DNA of 64,000 nt from Chloroflexota bacterium (GTDB lineage: Bacteria; Chloroflexota; Anaerolineae; Anaerolineales; Anaerolineaceae): contig JAMCRR010000052.1 of assembly GCA_023381565.1 (NCBI GenBank), positions 28,713 to 92,712 on the forward strand, given 5' to 3'. The number at the start of each line of letters is the position of its first letter. Within the stretch, counting starts at the first letter, position 1. Shown piece by piece: positions 48,321 through 56,254 of this stretch. The translations under genes and the position numbers were made by a program. The notes beneath the pieces were generated by a model. That model worked only from the letters and a program-made list of their open reading frames with translations. It was not told the DNA's origin and made no database searches.

Positions 48321-48761
48321 TCACGGGCATGGTGTGGTTGTAGATTGTAAGATCGTATCGGTCACGTGGGCCGTAAGTGGTACTTCCTCTGTACCGATTA
48401 CCGTTGGAATCAGAGGCATGACAAATTGGAATAAATAAGTCGCCTGCACCTCGATACCCATCCCCGGACAGATAGTGGTATGGTAATTCACCTCAATATT
48501 GCTTTCTGGAATCTCTGAGGTATCGATGGGGCTGGTAGCAGCAGATCGGATCCGATCCTTGATCCCCTGCACGTCGGCAGGATTATAGGACCCATAGATC
48601 ACCCCTTCTTGTGTAGCGTCCTGCAGGGTAATGAAGGCAAAAAACATACGTCCCAGGTCCACCAAGCCTCCCAGCAGCATTAACAGGAATGTGAAACTGA
48701 TCGCCAGCTCAACCAGGCTTTGGCCGTTCTCTTTACTCCAGCGAGCTACTCTCTTTTTCAT
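48321..48761 (-). CDS. TadE-like minor pilin, short type, copy 1
   Basis: About 146 residues; the start at 48761 (MKKRVARW) is preferred, with an ATG at 48773 directly after the previous stop also possible. ENGQSLVELAISFTFLLMLLGGLVDLGRMFFAFITLQDATQEGVIYGSY shows the TadE helix with the ExxQSLVE start. The remaining ~90 residues would face outside. Paralogue of the gene at 51287 (same QSLVELA...FLL and DTIL ends). Pseudopilin-like component of a Tad pilus or secretion system. Confidence 0.8.
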   Translation of the reverse strand: MKKRVARWSKENGQSLVELAISFTFLLMLLGGLVDLGRMFFAFITLQDATQEGVIYGSYNPADVQGIKDRIRSAATSPIDTSEIPESNIEVNYHTTICPGMGIEVQATYLFQFVMPLIPTVIGTEEVPLTAHVTDTILQSTTTPCP

Positions 48762-48773
48762 AATACATCTCAT

Positions 48774-49418
48774 TCACGGATTATCTATGATTACCGGGAC
48801 TGCTTTGATGATCGTGTGTGTGTTGCTCGAGCTGATATCGAAGGACGGAAATGGAATTAATGACACGACCGGAGAATAGGGTACGGTTACGCCTACAACA
48901 ATACGATCCCCAAGTTTGACTTTCACCGAGTTGGAGCAATCCGCATATTTTGTGGCTGTTCCAGGTCCAGCATCATAATGGATGGTAATATCGGCATCTT
49001 GCACCCCCGCAAAAAAGCCAATTTTCTTGGCAGCCTCGCGGATCCCTGCACAATCTTTATAGCGGTCGATCCCACCCCCGTTTTCTCCGACGCCTGCGCC
49101 GTAGCGTGCTCCTTCCCGGCTGGCAGTGGCTACTGAACTGTAGATAAACAGCAGCCGTCCGCCTTCGATAATCCCCACCATCATCACCAGGACGATGGGG
49201 ATCGCCAGGGCAAATTCCACCATGGATTGCGCCTGGTTTTTTACGTTCTTATGAGCCTGGTCATCCATTAATCGCCGTTGACGAAACTTGGGCGATTTAT
49301 CGGAGAGCTCCCTAAGAATGTTCGTAAATAAGGTCAATGGATAAAGGAATTCGGTGAATTTTGATCCCATCGGTCGGCACCCCACTGCATCCTTGTATTC
49401 ACTACGTTTTATCGCCAC
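48774..49418 (-). CDS. TadE-like minor pilin, long type, copy 1
   Basis: 214 residues if started at the GTG at 49418; an internal ATG at 49268 (MDDQAHKN) would give 164. No start has a strong ribosome site. NQAQSMVEFALAIPIVLVMMVGIIEGGRLLFIYSSVATASREGARYGAGVG is the TadE motif. The middle part has FRDCAG/YKDCAGIREAAKKIGFFAGVQDADI, shared with the gene at 51746. First gene of the second triplet to be read (copy 1), next to the short TadE gene without a gap. Confidence 0.8.
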   Translation of the reverse strand: MAIKRSEYKDAVGCRPMGSKFTEFLYPLTLFTNILRELSDKSPKFRQRRLMDDQAHKNVKNQAQSMVEFALAIPIVLVMMVGIIEGGRLLFIYSSVATASREGARYGAGVGENGGGIDRYKDCAGIREAAKKIGFFAGVQDADITIHYDAGPGTATKYADCSNSVKVKLGDRIVVGVTVPYSPVVSLIPFPSFDISSSNTHTIIKAVPVIIDNP

Positions 49419-49528
49419 GTTTCCATCAAAATGGTAGATCCGATGAATTCAACCGTCCTATCTGGTTACATTCCCATTCTCTAACCCCACGCTAACTATA
49501 ATCAATCTCGATCTCAATATAGCACGAA

Positions 49529-49603
49529 AATCACGCCTGGAATCTGGCGTGATTCTTAAATATTATCTTAAATCAAATAATATTTAACGAATCCGTATGG
49601 ATT
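49529..49603. repeat. Three stacked inverted repeats upstream of the copy-1 pilin triplet
   Basis: Within 75 bases: AATCACGCC/GGCGTGATT (49529-49537 and 49546-49554), the A/T-only pair TTAAATATTAT/ATAATATTTAA (49556-49566 and 49577-49587), and AATCC/GGATT (49590-49594 and 49599-49603). All arms match perfectly. The 311-base gap 49419-49729 otherwise holds no gene. They may be operator sites or RNA stems in the leader of the minus-strand pilin genes. Confidence 0.55.
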
Positions 49604-49673
49604 ATGTTACAATCAAATTCCTTGATTACCAGGAATTATTTCCCCCACACGCAGTACATCCTTTTTATCAAAT

Positions 49674-49702
49674 GAAAGCCCCGGTTGTTGATCGGGGCTT
49701 TC
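49674..49702 (-). terminator. Terminator after the copy-2 TadG gene
   Basis: GAAAGCCCCG (49674-49683), nine-base loop, CGGGGCTTTC (49693-49702), followed on the minus strand by a T-containing stretch. It separates the two pilin triplets, so the copy-1 genes need their own promoter. Confidence 0.75.
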
Positions 49703-49729
49703 AGACTCATGCGTAATCGTTCGATTAGC

Positions 49730-51019
49730 TTAATGGAATGATTCGATGGCAGGAGGCACGATGTGCAAAAAAGAATCATCGTAATTGATGTCGATTTCGG
49801 CGGTACCGAAGGTCTTGATCGTATCGCAAATCACTTGCGAGGATAGCAAACCTACGTTGCCGCTATTACCGCCCACATTGCAGGTGCTGGCTGGGGCATA
49901 GATCGTACCCGTATAATTGACTGTGGAACCGCCCGTGATGTAGACCACGTTGGAATTGGTAGGCGAGGCGTAGATCAACATGCCGGCGTAATCATATTGC
50001 TTTTCTCCGTCGGTGGTTGTCAAAACTACCTGGTTTGGCATGGGCGCCCACAGCTTCACGTCGGTATTACCGCCCAGGTCGAATAATCCGGATTTCATAA
50101 AGATGAATACTCCCGGTGTCGGGCTACCCGGAACAGGAGAAGGCCCATCCACTTCCACAATGCCGCCATTCGATTTAAAATCGCCTTCCAGGCAATAAAA
50201 TCCAGGTTTGAGCAGCAGGTGCCCCTTATTGGTAATGCTTTTGAAAGTTCCAGGATCGATGGTTTTTGTCTGTGAAGGCTGCACCTTAGGATCATTTACC
50301 GGTGAGCCACAGACCGGTTCTGGAACGGGTGGCAACCCCTGCGGCTCGGCTCCGGCGACTGGGGATGGATAAATCGTTCCCGCGGGCTGCTCGCGGAAAT
50401 AACCCACCGACGAAACACTTCCCCCATCAACATGGACGGATCCCGAAGTAGCGCCTTTGTTGGCCGAGATGCTCGATGGGGGAGTGTTTGCGTCTGAATT
50501 TGAGAAGATACCCCCGCCGGTAATCTTGATCTGCCCGTTACCGTTAAAATCGATGCCCGGGTTGGCGTGCGGGCTTGTAGATACGAGCGCTTGCCCTTCG
50601 AAGATCGGACCATCCTCGATAACGTGCGCCACCGATTCTACTGTATTCCATATCTCGCCGCTGTAGACGACGTTCACCAACGAGGTATCCACCTTAGATT
50701 GGATAATGACCTCTATGTAATTGCTGCTGCCGTCGTAGGGATAATTCACCGTCACGATATTGCTTGTGGTATCGTTATCGAAGCCATCTGCTGCGGCGCG
50801 CGCAAACGCGGCGCTTTTTACGGTGGAGATCACTTTGTTACCCTTGACAATGCTCAGCGCGCCAGCCAATGACGAGGCATCCGCCACATTCTGCGCGTTT
50901 CGCCGGTCAGCATAGATCATCCCGCCGTCGATAGCCAGCGCGGCAAACCCAATGATCGCGACGATGCTAAGCACCATCATGACGGCTATCTGTCCATTTT
51001 CTCGGTAATGGCGATTCAT
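49730..51019 (-). CDS. TadG-like pilus/secretion protein, copy 2
   Basis: 429 residues with a good site GGGAGGG before the ATG. The N-terminus ENGQIAVMMVLSIVAIIGFAALAIDGGMIYADRRNAQNVADASSLAGALS matches the first copy closely. The outer part is beta-rich with many Gly/Asn/Ser and a Pro-rich turn (~230-270, PVAGAEPQGLPPVPEP). The C-terminal thirds of both copies share blocks such as GTIYAPA and the DINYD/DLHLTYD end, so the whole gene is duplicated. Extracellular, membrane-anchored at its N-terminus; likely a pilus tip or adhesin component. Confidence 0.82.
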   Translation of the reverse strand: MNRHYRENGQIAVMMVLSIVAIIGFAALAIDGGMIYADRRNAQNVADASSLAGALSIVKGNKVISTVKSAAFARAAADGFDNDTTSNIVTVNYPYDGSSNYIEVIIQSKVDTSLVNVVYSGEIWNTVESVAHVIEDGPIFEGQALVSTSPHANPGIDFNGNGQIKITGGGIFSNSDANTPPSSISANKGATSGSVHVDGGSVSSVGYFREQPAGTIYPSPVAGAEPQGLPPVPEPVCGSPVNDPKVQPSQTKTIDPGTFKSITNKGHLLLKPGFYCLEGDFKSNGGIVEVDGPSPVPGSPTPGVFIFMKSGLFDLGGNTDVKLWAPMPNQVVLTTTDGEKQYDYAGMLIYASPTNSNVVYITGGSTVNYTGTIYAPASTCNVGGNSGNVGLLSSQVICDTIKTFGTAEIDINYDDSFLHIVPPAIESFH

Positions 51020-51081
51020 AGCTTTTTCCCTCCCACTCGTTCCTTATTGCTTGCCACCCAACTCTTCCTTTCCTTAATGAT

Positions 51082-51246
51082 TGTGAGTGTCACCTCGAAA
51101 CCTAGTGTTCTTTCCGAATTGATACTTGCACCGCATTGCGTCCCACCATCTGCGGTACTGGGCAAATGTCGGAGCAGTGCCGCTGAGCCATCCTCAAGCC
51201 TTCTTTGTGAGTGTCAATGCGAGCGTTCTTTGCAAAGCAATCTCCC
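51082..51246. repeat. Degenerate dispersed repeat element inside the pilin operon spacer
   Basis: The end TGTCAATGCGAGC...GCAAAGCAATCTC (51212-51245) resembles the small 'TGTCATTGCGAG...GCAATCTC' repeats scattered in many bacterial genomes. TGTGAGTGTCA occurs twice in direct orientation (51082-51092 and 51206-51216). The 51020-51286 spacer has no other gene. A 30-base stretch here (51143-51172) is 24/30 identical to 54786-54815. Confidence 0.45.
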
Positions 51247-51286
51247 AAACGAACAATAGGAACAACTCTCTTGGATATTGAATCAT

Positions 51287-51697
51287 CTACGGTGTAGATG
51301 GATACAAAATCGTATCTGTGATTGAACCACTCAAATCAAATTGAGCGACAATTGCGCTGGTTAATGGCATCACGAATTCAAAATTCTTATAAGTCACGGT
51401 AACTGTGATCGGGTTCCCCGCCCATGTTTTCGGTGCTGTGACTGTAACGACTGTACTTGCTGCGTCGGGTGACGCCGCTTGCGCCCGGGAGATGATTCCC
51501 GCGGTATCCCGTGGGGAATACGATCCGTAAATCGCACCTTCTTGAGCGGCATCGCGCAACCCCATGTAGGTAAAAAAGGTCCTGCCCAGGTCGACGATCC
51601 CCCCTAGCAGGAATAACAAGAAAGTAAAGCCTACTGCCAGCTCAACCAGGCTTTGCCCTTTTTGTTTGAATATGCCGGGTTTCTTTTCAGTGTTCAT
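51287..51697 (-). CDS. TadE-like minor pilin, short type, copy 2
   Basis: 136 residues. KQKGQSLVELAVGFTFLLFLLGGIVDLGRTFFTYMGLRDAAQEGAIYGSYSP is the TadE helix, nearly the same as the gene at 48321 (LGG-VDLGR-FF, QEG-IYGSY). The outer ~85 residues are beta-rich and end in the shared DTIL-P motif. It lies between the long TadE gene and TadG of copy 2, with the repeat element in the spacer before TadG. Confidence 0.82.
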   Translation of the reverse strand: MNTEKKPGIFKQKGQSLVELAVGFTFLLFLLGGIVDLGRTFFTYMGLRDAAQEGAIYGSYSPRDTAGIISRAQAASPDAASTVVTVTAPKTWAGNPITVTVTYKNFEFVMPLTSAIVAQFDLSGSITDTILYPSTP

Positions 51698-51745
51698 AGT
51701 GTAAGCCTCAATGATCGAGATCGATGACCGACATCTGCTGTGAAC

Positions 51746-52354
51746 TTATTCGATGTAAACGTCCTTCAAAATGGTGCGAGTATCTTTAGATGTGATCCAA
51801 AACCCACTGAAATTCACTAAGGGAACGACCGGGTCGTAGCGCGCTTTCACTTCCACCGTTATCCGGTCTCCTTTAGAGGGGAAGATTGTGCGGTCGATCG
51901 AGTTGGTTGGGTAGTTACAAGTTACCGTAGTTTCCACCCCATGGATATCGGTCAAGGAATAGGTAATTTTTATATCGGCCTCATTGATACCTGCAAAAAA
52001 ACCGATGCGTTCCGCTGCGGCGCGCATGCCTGCGCAATCCCGGAAGCGCATTACCCCCGAGTCATTATCTCCCACCGCCACCCCATAGCGCGCTGCCTCC
52101 CGGCTGGCTGAAGCTACCCCTGCATAGATGAACAGCAGGCGCCCACCCTCAATGATCCCCATCGTCATCATTAGGAAGATCGGGATCGCCAGGGCAAATT
52201 CCACCATTCCCTGGGCTTTGCTGAATTTTCTATTTCTGTTGGGATATAATCTCGGTCCCCTTACCCATAACGATGACCAGAAACTCTCAGGGTGTCGGTT
52301 TTCCGTGCGGTTCAGGGGTTGGTTTTCCAGGCGGCATGACTGTGTGGTGTTCAT
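51746..52354 (-). CDS. TadE-like minor pilin, long type, copy 2
   Basis: 202 residues if started at 52354, which makes it overlap the end of the DUF5667 gene by 68 bases; no start codon in frame occurs between that overlap and the TadE helix. AQGMVEFALAIPIFLMMTMGIIEGGRLLFIYAGVASASREAARYGVAVG is the TadE motif. FRDCAGMRAAAERIGFFAGINEADIKI matches the gene at 48774. The overlap ties its translation to the putative anti-sigma gene. Confidence 0.78.
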   Translation of the reverse strand: MNTTQSCRLENQPLNRTENRHPESFWSSLWVRGPRLYPNRNRKFSKAQGMVEFALAIPIFLMMTMGIIEGGRLLFIYAGVASASREAARYGVAVGDNDSGVMRFRDCAGMRAAAERIGFFAGINEADIKITYSLTDIHGVETTVTCNYPTNSIDRTIFPSKGDRITVEVKARYDPVVPLVNFSGFWITSKDTRTILKDVYIE

Positions 52355-53279
52355 TTTTCGGCTCTTCCGTTGGCTTGTTGTTATGCCCGTTGTTGGGTTT
52401 TCCGGCCGGATTAAGGTTCGTCGGTGTGCCTATCTGGTTTGTGGGTGTTGCTTCGGTTCCGATTTCCGTCGGTTCTGGGGTTGCGGTCGGTCTCGAAGCT
52501 GGTGGGAATGCATTTTCTACACGGTTATGTTCCTGATTCGATACAAGGATGGCATGCTCGATGGCTTTCTTTGCCTTCTCCGGGACTTTCGTCAATACCC
52601 GGTTCAACGCAGTATTATTATTGGAAAGCGTGGTGTCCAATTTCTCTGCTAACGTGGACGCTTCTGCCGGTTGATTATTTTTAATCTCGTTTAGCCCTTG
52701 CACGGCTCCTTGAACAGTATTTTCTAAACTGGCTGCTGCAACAGGTATTTCTGAATAACGCTGCTCCTCAATCAAGCCATTGATTTCTTGCGCCCTCGTG
52801 TTCGCGAATTGGATGCGTAGCGCGATGGCTTGATCCCTCCCAGCCAGTGAGATTTGAGCATTTTCCAGGCCAATTTTTACCGGATAAAGAGCATCCCCTG
52901 GAAGTGCTACACTGGCCGCATTGACCGTACCTACCCCTACCAGTAAAACGAACAACAATGAAGCGATAATAAAGGCAAACGCCGGCCGCCGGAAAATGTT
53001 CACTCCTTTGGTCATTTTTATTATACCGATTCGCTTCTGGTTAATAGCTTGCAATCGCCTTACATCTATGCGCTGCTGAAGTCGTGCCGGACTGGAAGTT
53101 ACAAATTCTGGTCTGGGCTGGTCTTGTGGTAACGCCTTTAAATCCCCTGCCAGCTTAATCAGGATAGCCAACTCATCCCGATAATCCGGATATTTCTCCA
53201 GACATTGATCTGGAGTTAAATCTCCTTTCTCGAGAGAAGTCAGACATTCTTGTAGAATTTCATCAACCGGCTGTTTCAT
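52287..53279 (-). CDS. Putative anti-sigma factor, single-pass, DUF5667-like
   Basis: 330 residues. A cytosolic N-terminal ~95 residues (VDEILQECLTSLEKGDLTPDQCLEKYPDYRDEL) precedes one hydrophobic helix (~100-120). An outer domain starting LPGDALYPVKIGLENAQISLAGRDQAI (~126-230) follows and matches DUF5667. A Pro/Thr/Asn-rich tail (~250-330) suggests wall contact. The gene overlaps the ECF sigma gene by 17 bases, the usual layout for sigma/anti-sigma pairs. No zinc-type ZAS motif is seen, so the anti-sigma role rests on context. Confidence 0.72.
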   Translation of the reverse strand: MKQPVDEILQECLTSLEKGDLTPDQCLEKYPDYRDELAILIKLAGDLKALPQDQPRPEFVTSSPARLQQRIDVRRLQAINQKRIGIIKMTKGVNIFRRPAFAFIIASLLFVLLVGVGTVNAASVALPGDALYPVKIGLENAQISLAGRDQAIALRIQFANTRAQEINGLIEEQRYSEIPVAAASLENTVQGAVQGLNEIKNNQPAEASTLAEKLDTTLSNNNTALNRVLTKVPEKAKKAIEHAILVSNQEHNRVENAFPPASRPTATPEPTEIGTEATPTNQIGTPTNLNPAGKPNNGHNNKPTEEPKNEHHTVMPPGKPTPEPHGKPTP

Positions 53280-53838
53280 CTCCCGGCATCTCCTTCACCA
53301 TCAACTCTCTCAACTTTTTCAAAGCCCGGTACTGGAGCACTCGCACATAAATCTCTGACCGGTTCATAATTTCTGCTGTCTCAGCGTGACTTAATCCCAA
53401 GATAAAGCGGTACAAAATTACATCCTGAAAATCCTGGTCCAACCGCCGGACGTGCCGGATTAGATCCCTGATCGTCTCGTTATTTTGGTAAACTGCCTCA
53501 GGGTTGGCGTCATTGTCACTGAGAGGGTTGGTTTCGTCCAGAGAGACATTCTGGCGGTGCGTCCTGTATCGATCAACTACGCCGTTTCGGGCGATCCGGT
53601 AAATCCAGGCTTTGAATTTGAGCCCTTTTTTCTCAGTATGTGGGATAGCCTCCCATGCCTTGATAAAGACCGTCTCAGTCAGGTCCTCCGCTTCATACTG
53701 ATCACCTATTCGGTAGTATACGTAGCGATATATTTGCTCCAGGTAACTCTGATAGAGCTCTCCAAAAGCATCTCGATCGCCATTAAAAGCTCGCTCGATC
53801 AATTCGTTCTCGGAATTTAACCGGGAATGGGAGGCCAT
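53263..53838 (-). CDS. ECF-type sigma-70 factor
   Basis: 191 residues. Region 2 (~15-85) has LYQSYLEQIYRYVYYRIGDQYEAEDLTETVFIKAWEAI. Region 4 (~125-180) has LDQDFQDVILYRFILGLSHAETAEIMNRSEIYVRVLQYRALKKLRELM, the helix-turn-helix that reads the -35 element. There is no region 3 or 1.1. AAGGAAG precedes the ATG. It lies 51 bases after the prepilin peptidase gene and overlaps the putative anti-sigma gene, so it likely controls the pilin genes that follow. Confidence 0.92.
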   Translation of the reverse strand: MASHSRLNSENELIERAFNGDRDAFGELYQSYLEQIYRYVYYRIGDQYEAEDLTETVFIKAWEAIPHTEKKGLKFKAWIYRIARNGVVDRYRTHRQNVSLDETNPLSDNDANPEAVYQNNETIRDLIRHVRRLDQDFQDVILYRFILGLSHAETAEIMNRSEIYVRVLQYRALKKLRELMVKEMPGDETAG

Positions 53839-53889
53839 TCATGCTTCCTTATATTACAACGAACAGGGTCAATTATTGTTACGCCTGGC

Positions 53890-54633
53890 TCAATTCCGTA
53901 AGAGTAAAATAACCGCCCCCAGGATTAAAAATGGCGCGTAAGGTATTGCTGTAAATGGTTGGTAACCTCGCCGGATGACCTGCACCAGCAAAAAGACCAG
54001 ACTGACTGCCCCACCCAGAACGATCGCCAGAACCAGCCCGGCAAAGATACCCGGCCAACCCAGAATCAGACCCAGGATGCCGCTCAGGTTCACGTCGCCG
54101 AACCCCAGTGCCACTTCATCGAGGGTTTGCCCTCGCATCCGTGCAACTGCTTTGGCAAAGAGCTCACCGAGGTAGTAGAGCAGCAGCATCGAAGCAAACC
54201 CGGCGGCGCCACCCAGCAGCGTCCGCCAGATACCGTGCAGCCAGGTCCCGACGATCAACCCCAGGATCAGCCCGGCAATGCTAACTGGATGGAGAACCAG
54301 GCGGTGTTCGAGGTCGATTACCGCCACCAATCCCAGGTATGCCGCCAGCGTGATTCCAATCCAATAGTCCAGGTTTCGAGCGGGGTACACCCATAAATAA
54401 ACGCTCGCGCTTACGCTCAAGAGGAGAACCGCAACTTTTCTCCAAACAGTCTTTCTGCCGCACTCAGGGCATCCTTTTAAAAGTAAATAATCCCTCCAGG
54501 ACTGCCGGGCGCCGCAGAAACGGCAGGTGGGTCGGTCCACCTTACGCTGGATAGGAAGGACGTCTGCCAGATAGTTGATTAATCCTCCGGCAACCAGGCC
54601 TGCTATTACTGCCCAAAGGGCGCTAACATCCAT
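53890..54633 (-). CDS. Type IV prepilin peptidase (A24 family)
   Basis: 247 residues, about eight hydrophobic helices. An N-terminal cytosolic loop holds a zinc site (Cys37/40/55/58, CRFC...CPEC), as in bifunctional PilD enzymes. The two catalytic aspartates are Asp107 (VIDLEHRLVLHP) and Asp180 (GFGDVNLSG, the GxGD motif). It cleaves the leader of type IV prepilins and related pseudopilins, and the zinc-domain form may also methylate the new N-terminus. It heads the minus-strand run of sigma factor and TadE/TadG genes. Confidence 0.9.
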   Translation of the reverse strand: MDVSALWAVIAGLVAGGLINYLADVLPIQRKVDRPTCRFCGARQSWRDYLLLKGCPECGRKTVWRKVAVLLLSVSASVYLWVYPARNLDYWIGITLAAYLGLVAVIDLEHRLVLHPVSIAGLILGLIVGTWLHGIWRTLLGGAAGFASMLLLYYLGELFAKAVARMRGQTLDEVALGFGDVNLSGILGLILGWPGIFAGLVLAIVLGGAVSLVFLLVQVIRRGYQPFTAIPYAPFLILGAVILLLRN

Positions 54634-54657
54634 AAAACGATTATATCCGATATGGAT

Positions 54658-54957
54658 TTAGTTATACTTTTCGCTTTGCTTACACTTATCACATTCTTCT
54701 AGCTTGCACCATACCCCTGGCGCTGTCCGCTCCTGACACCAGACCTGACGTCCTGTGTCAGGATTGGCGCAGGACAGTGTCCATCCCAGCACCTGCGGTA
54801 TTGGGCAGGTGTTGGTGCCGTACAGGTGGGTCTCCACAGCAGTCTCATATTTAACCGGATATAATGGAGGGTAGACTGAGTTGCTATACAAATTACAGAG
54901 ACAGTATATTTCCCAGGATAATAACTGATGGAACAATTCATCATTCACGGCAATCAT
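54658..54957 (-). CDS. Doubtful Cys-rich small ORF upstream of murA
   Basis: Open frame of up to 99 codons whose first 30 bases overlap the murA start on the other strand. The C-terminal 55 residues are rich in cysteine (TCPIPQVLGWTLSC ... VWCQERTAPGVWCKLEECDKC), which looks like a metal-binding peptide. There is no good ribosome site. The same stretch contains CCTGACAC/GTGTCAGG and other short inverted repeats and a 30-base match to the 51.1 kb repeat. It may therefore be repeat DNA rather than a gene. Confidence 0.25.
   Translation of the reverse strand: MIAVNDELFHQLLSWEIYCLCNLYSNSVYPPLYPVKYETAVETHLYGTNTCPIPQVLGWTLSCANPDTGRQVWCQERTAPGVWCKLEECDKCKQSEKYN
54881..54910 (+). promoter_or_regulatory. 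Probable promoter of murA
   Basis: TTGCTA at 54881-54886, 18-base spacer, TATATT at 54905-54910. The ATG follows at 54928 behind a weak AGGA. A further TATAAT lies at 54860 without a clear partner. Confidence 0.5.
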
Positions 54958-56208
54958 CCTCTCAACGGAGAGATCACCCCATCCGGAAATAAGAACGCAG
55001 CCTTACCGCTCCTTTCCGCCTGCCTGCTCACCGAAGAACCCGTCATCCTGCACAACGTGCCCGAAATCCTCGACGTGCAGGCCATGCGTGAGCTGCTTGG
55101 CAGCCTGGGCGTGACCATCGAGACCGTTGAGAAGAACACCTGGTGCATCCAGGCCAAAGAAGTCCGTCCGGCAGATCTGGATCCCGATCTCACCCGAAAA
55201 ATCCGGGCTTCCATCCTCCTGGCAGGCCCAATGACCGCACGCGCAGGCGTACTGCACCTGCCGCCCCCAGGGGGTGATGTGATCGGTCGCAGGAGGGTGG
55301 ATACTCATCTGCTGGCCCTGCGTGCTCTGGGCGCCAGGGTCGAATATGATCGTACGTTCCATTTTTCGGCTTCACACCTCACCGGCGCGGATATCCTCCT
55401 CGACGAAGCCAGCGTGACCGCTACTGAAAACGCCATCATGGCTTGCGTTCTGGCGAAAGGCTCCTCAATCATCCGCAATGCCGCTTCCGAGCCGCACATC
55501 CAGGAGCTGTGTCACTTTCTCAATTCGTTAGGCGCGCAGATCGACAATATCGGATCCAATACGTTGCACATCGAGGGCGTTTCGCGCTTGCATGGTGGCG
55601 AGTTCACCATCGGGCCCGATTATCTCGAAGTGGTCAGCTTTATCGGCGCAGCTGCCGTGACGCACGGGGCTATCCGCATCCGAAATTCCGGATCCGAATA
55701 CCTGGATATGATTCGCCTCGTCTTCCGGCGATTGGGGGTGGAGTGGGAGGTAGAAGGCCAGGATATATTGGTCCCGAAAGGGCAGAAGCTCGAAATTGAA
55801 GCCGATCTCGGAGGCGCCATCCCGGTCATCAGCGTCATGCCCTGGCCATCTTTCCCAACTGACCTGATGAGCATCGCCATCGTCGTCGCGACCCAATCCC
55901 GCGGCAGCGTGCTCTTCCACGATTGGATGTACCCCAGCCGCATGCATTTTACCGATAAGCTGGTGGGGATGGGCGCGCAAATCGTGGTCTGCGACCCGCA
56001 CCGCTGCATCGTCCAGGGACCGACCTCATTGTACAGCGAGAAGATGGAAAGCCCCGACATTCGCGCCGGGATCGCCCTTGTGCTGGCGGCGTTATCGGCG
56101 GAAGGGAAATCGGTGATCCGCAACATCAGCCAGATCGATCGTGGGTACGAACGCGTCGATGCAAAGCTGGCCGCCCTGGGCGCTCATATCCAGAGAATCG
56201 AAGAATAA
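54928..56208 (+). CDS. murA: UDP-N-acetylglucosamine 1-carboxyvinyltransferase, Cys-to-Asp form
   Basis: 426 residues, the usual length. The start FIIHGNHPLNGEITPSGNKNAALPLLSACLL and the later LGGAIPVISVMPWPSFPTDLMSIAIVVAT are MurA signatures. The active-site loop reads PPGGDVIGRR with Asp117 in place of the Cys that sits at position 115 of the E. coli enzyme (PGGCAIG). Asp at this place is known from Mycobacterium tuberculosis and Chlamydia MurA. It keeps activity but prevents covalent attack by fosfomycin. MurA commits UDP-GlcNAc to peptidoglycan precursor synthesis. Confidence 0.94.
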   Translation: MEQFIIHGNHPLNGEITPSGNKNAALPLLSACLLTEEPVILHNVPEILDVQAMRELLGSLGVTIETVEKNTWCIQAKEVRPADLDPDLTRKIRASILLAGPMTARAGVLHLPPPGGDVIGRRRVDTHLLALRALGARVEYDRTFHFSASHLTGADILLDEASVTATENAIMACVLAKGSSIIRNAASEPHIQELCHFLNSLGAQIDNIGSNTLHIEGVSRLHGGEFTIGPDYLEVVSFIGAAAVTHGAIRIRNSGSEYLDMIRLVFRRLGVEWEVEGQDILVPKGQKLEIEADLGGAIPVISVMPWPSFPTDLMSIAIVVATQSRGSVLFHDWMYPSRMHFTDKLVGMGAQIVVCDPHRCIVQGPTSLYSEKMESPDIRAGIALVLAALSAEGKSVIRNISQIDRGYERVDAKLAALGAHIQRIEE

Positions 56209-56241
56209 ACAAAGCGCGCCAGGCGGCGCGCTTTATTTATT
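56204..56241. terminator. Bidirectional terminator between murA and thioredoxin genes
   Basis: AAAGCGCGCC (56211-56220), loop AGGC, GGCGCGCTTT (56225-56234), flanked by AATAAAC and ATTTATT. It can stop both converging transcripts. Confidence 0.88.
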
Positions 56242-56254
56242 CGTCTGAGTCTGA

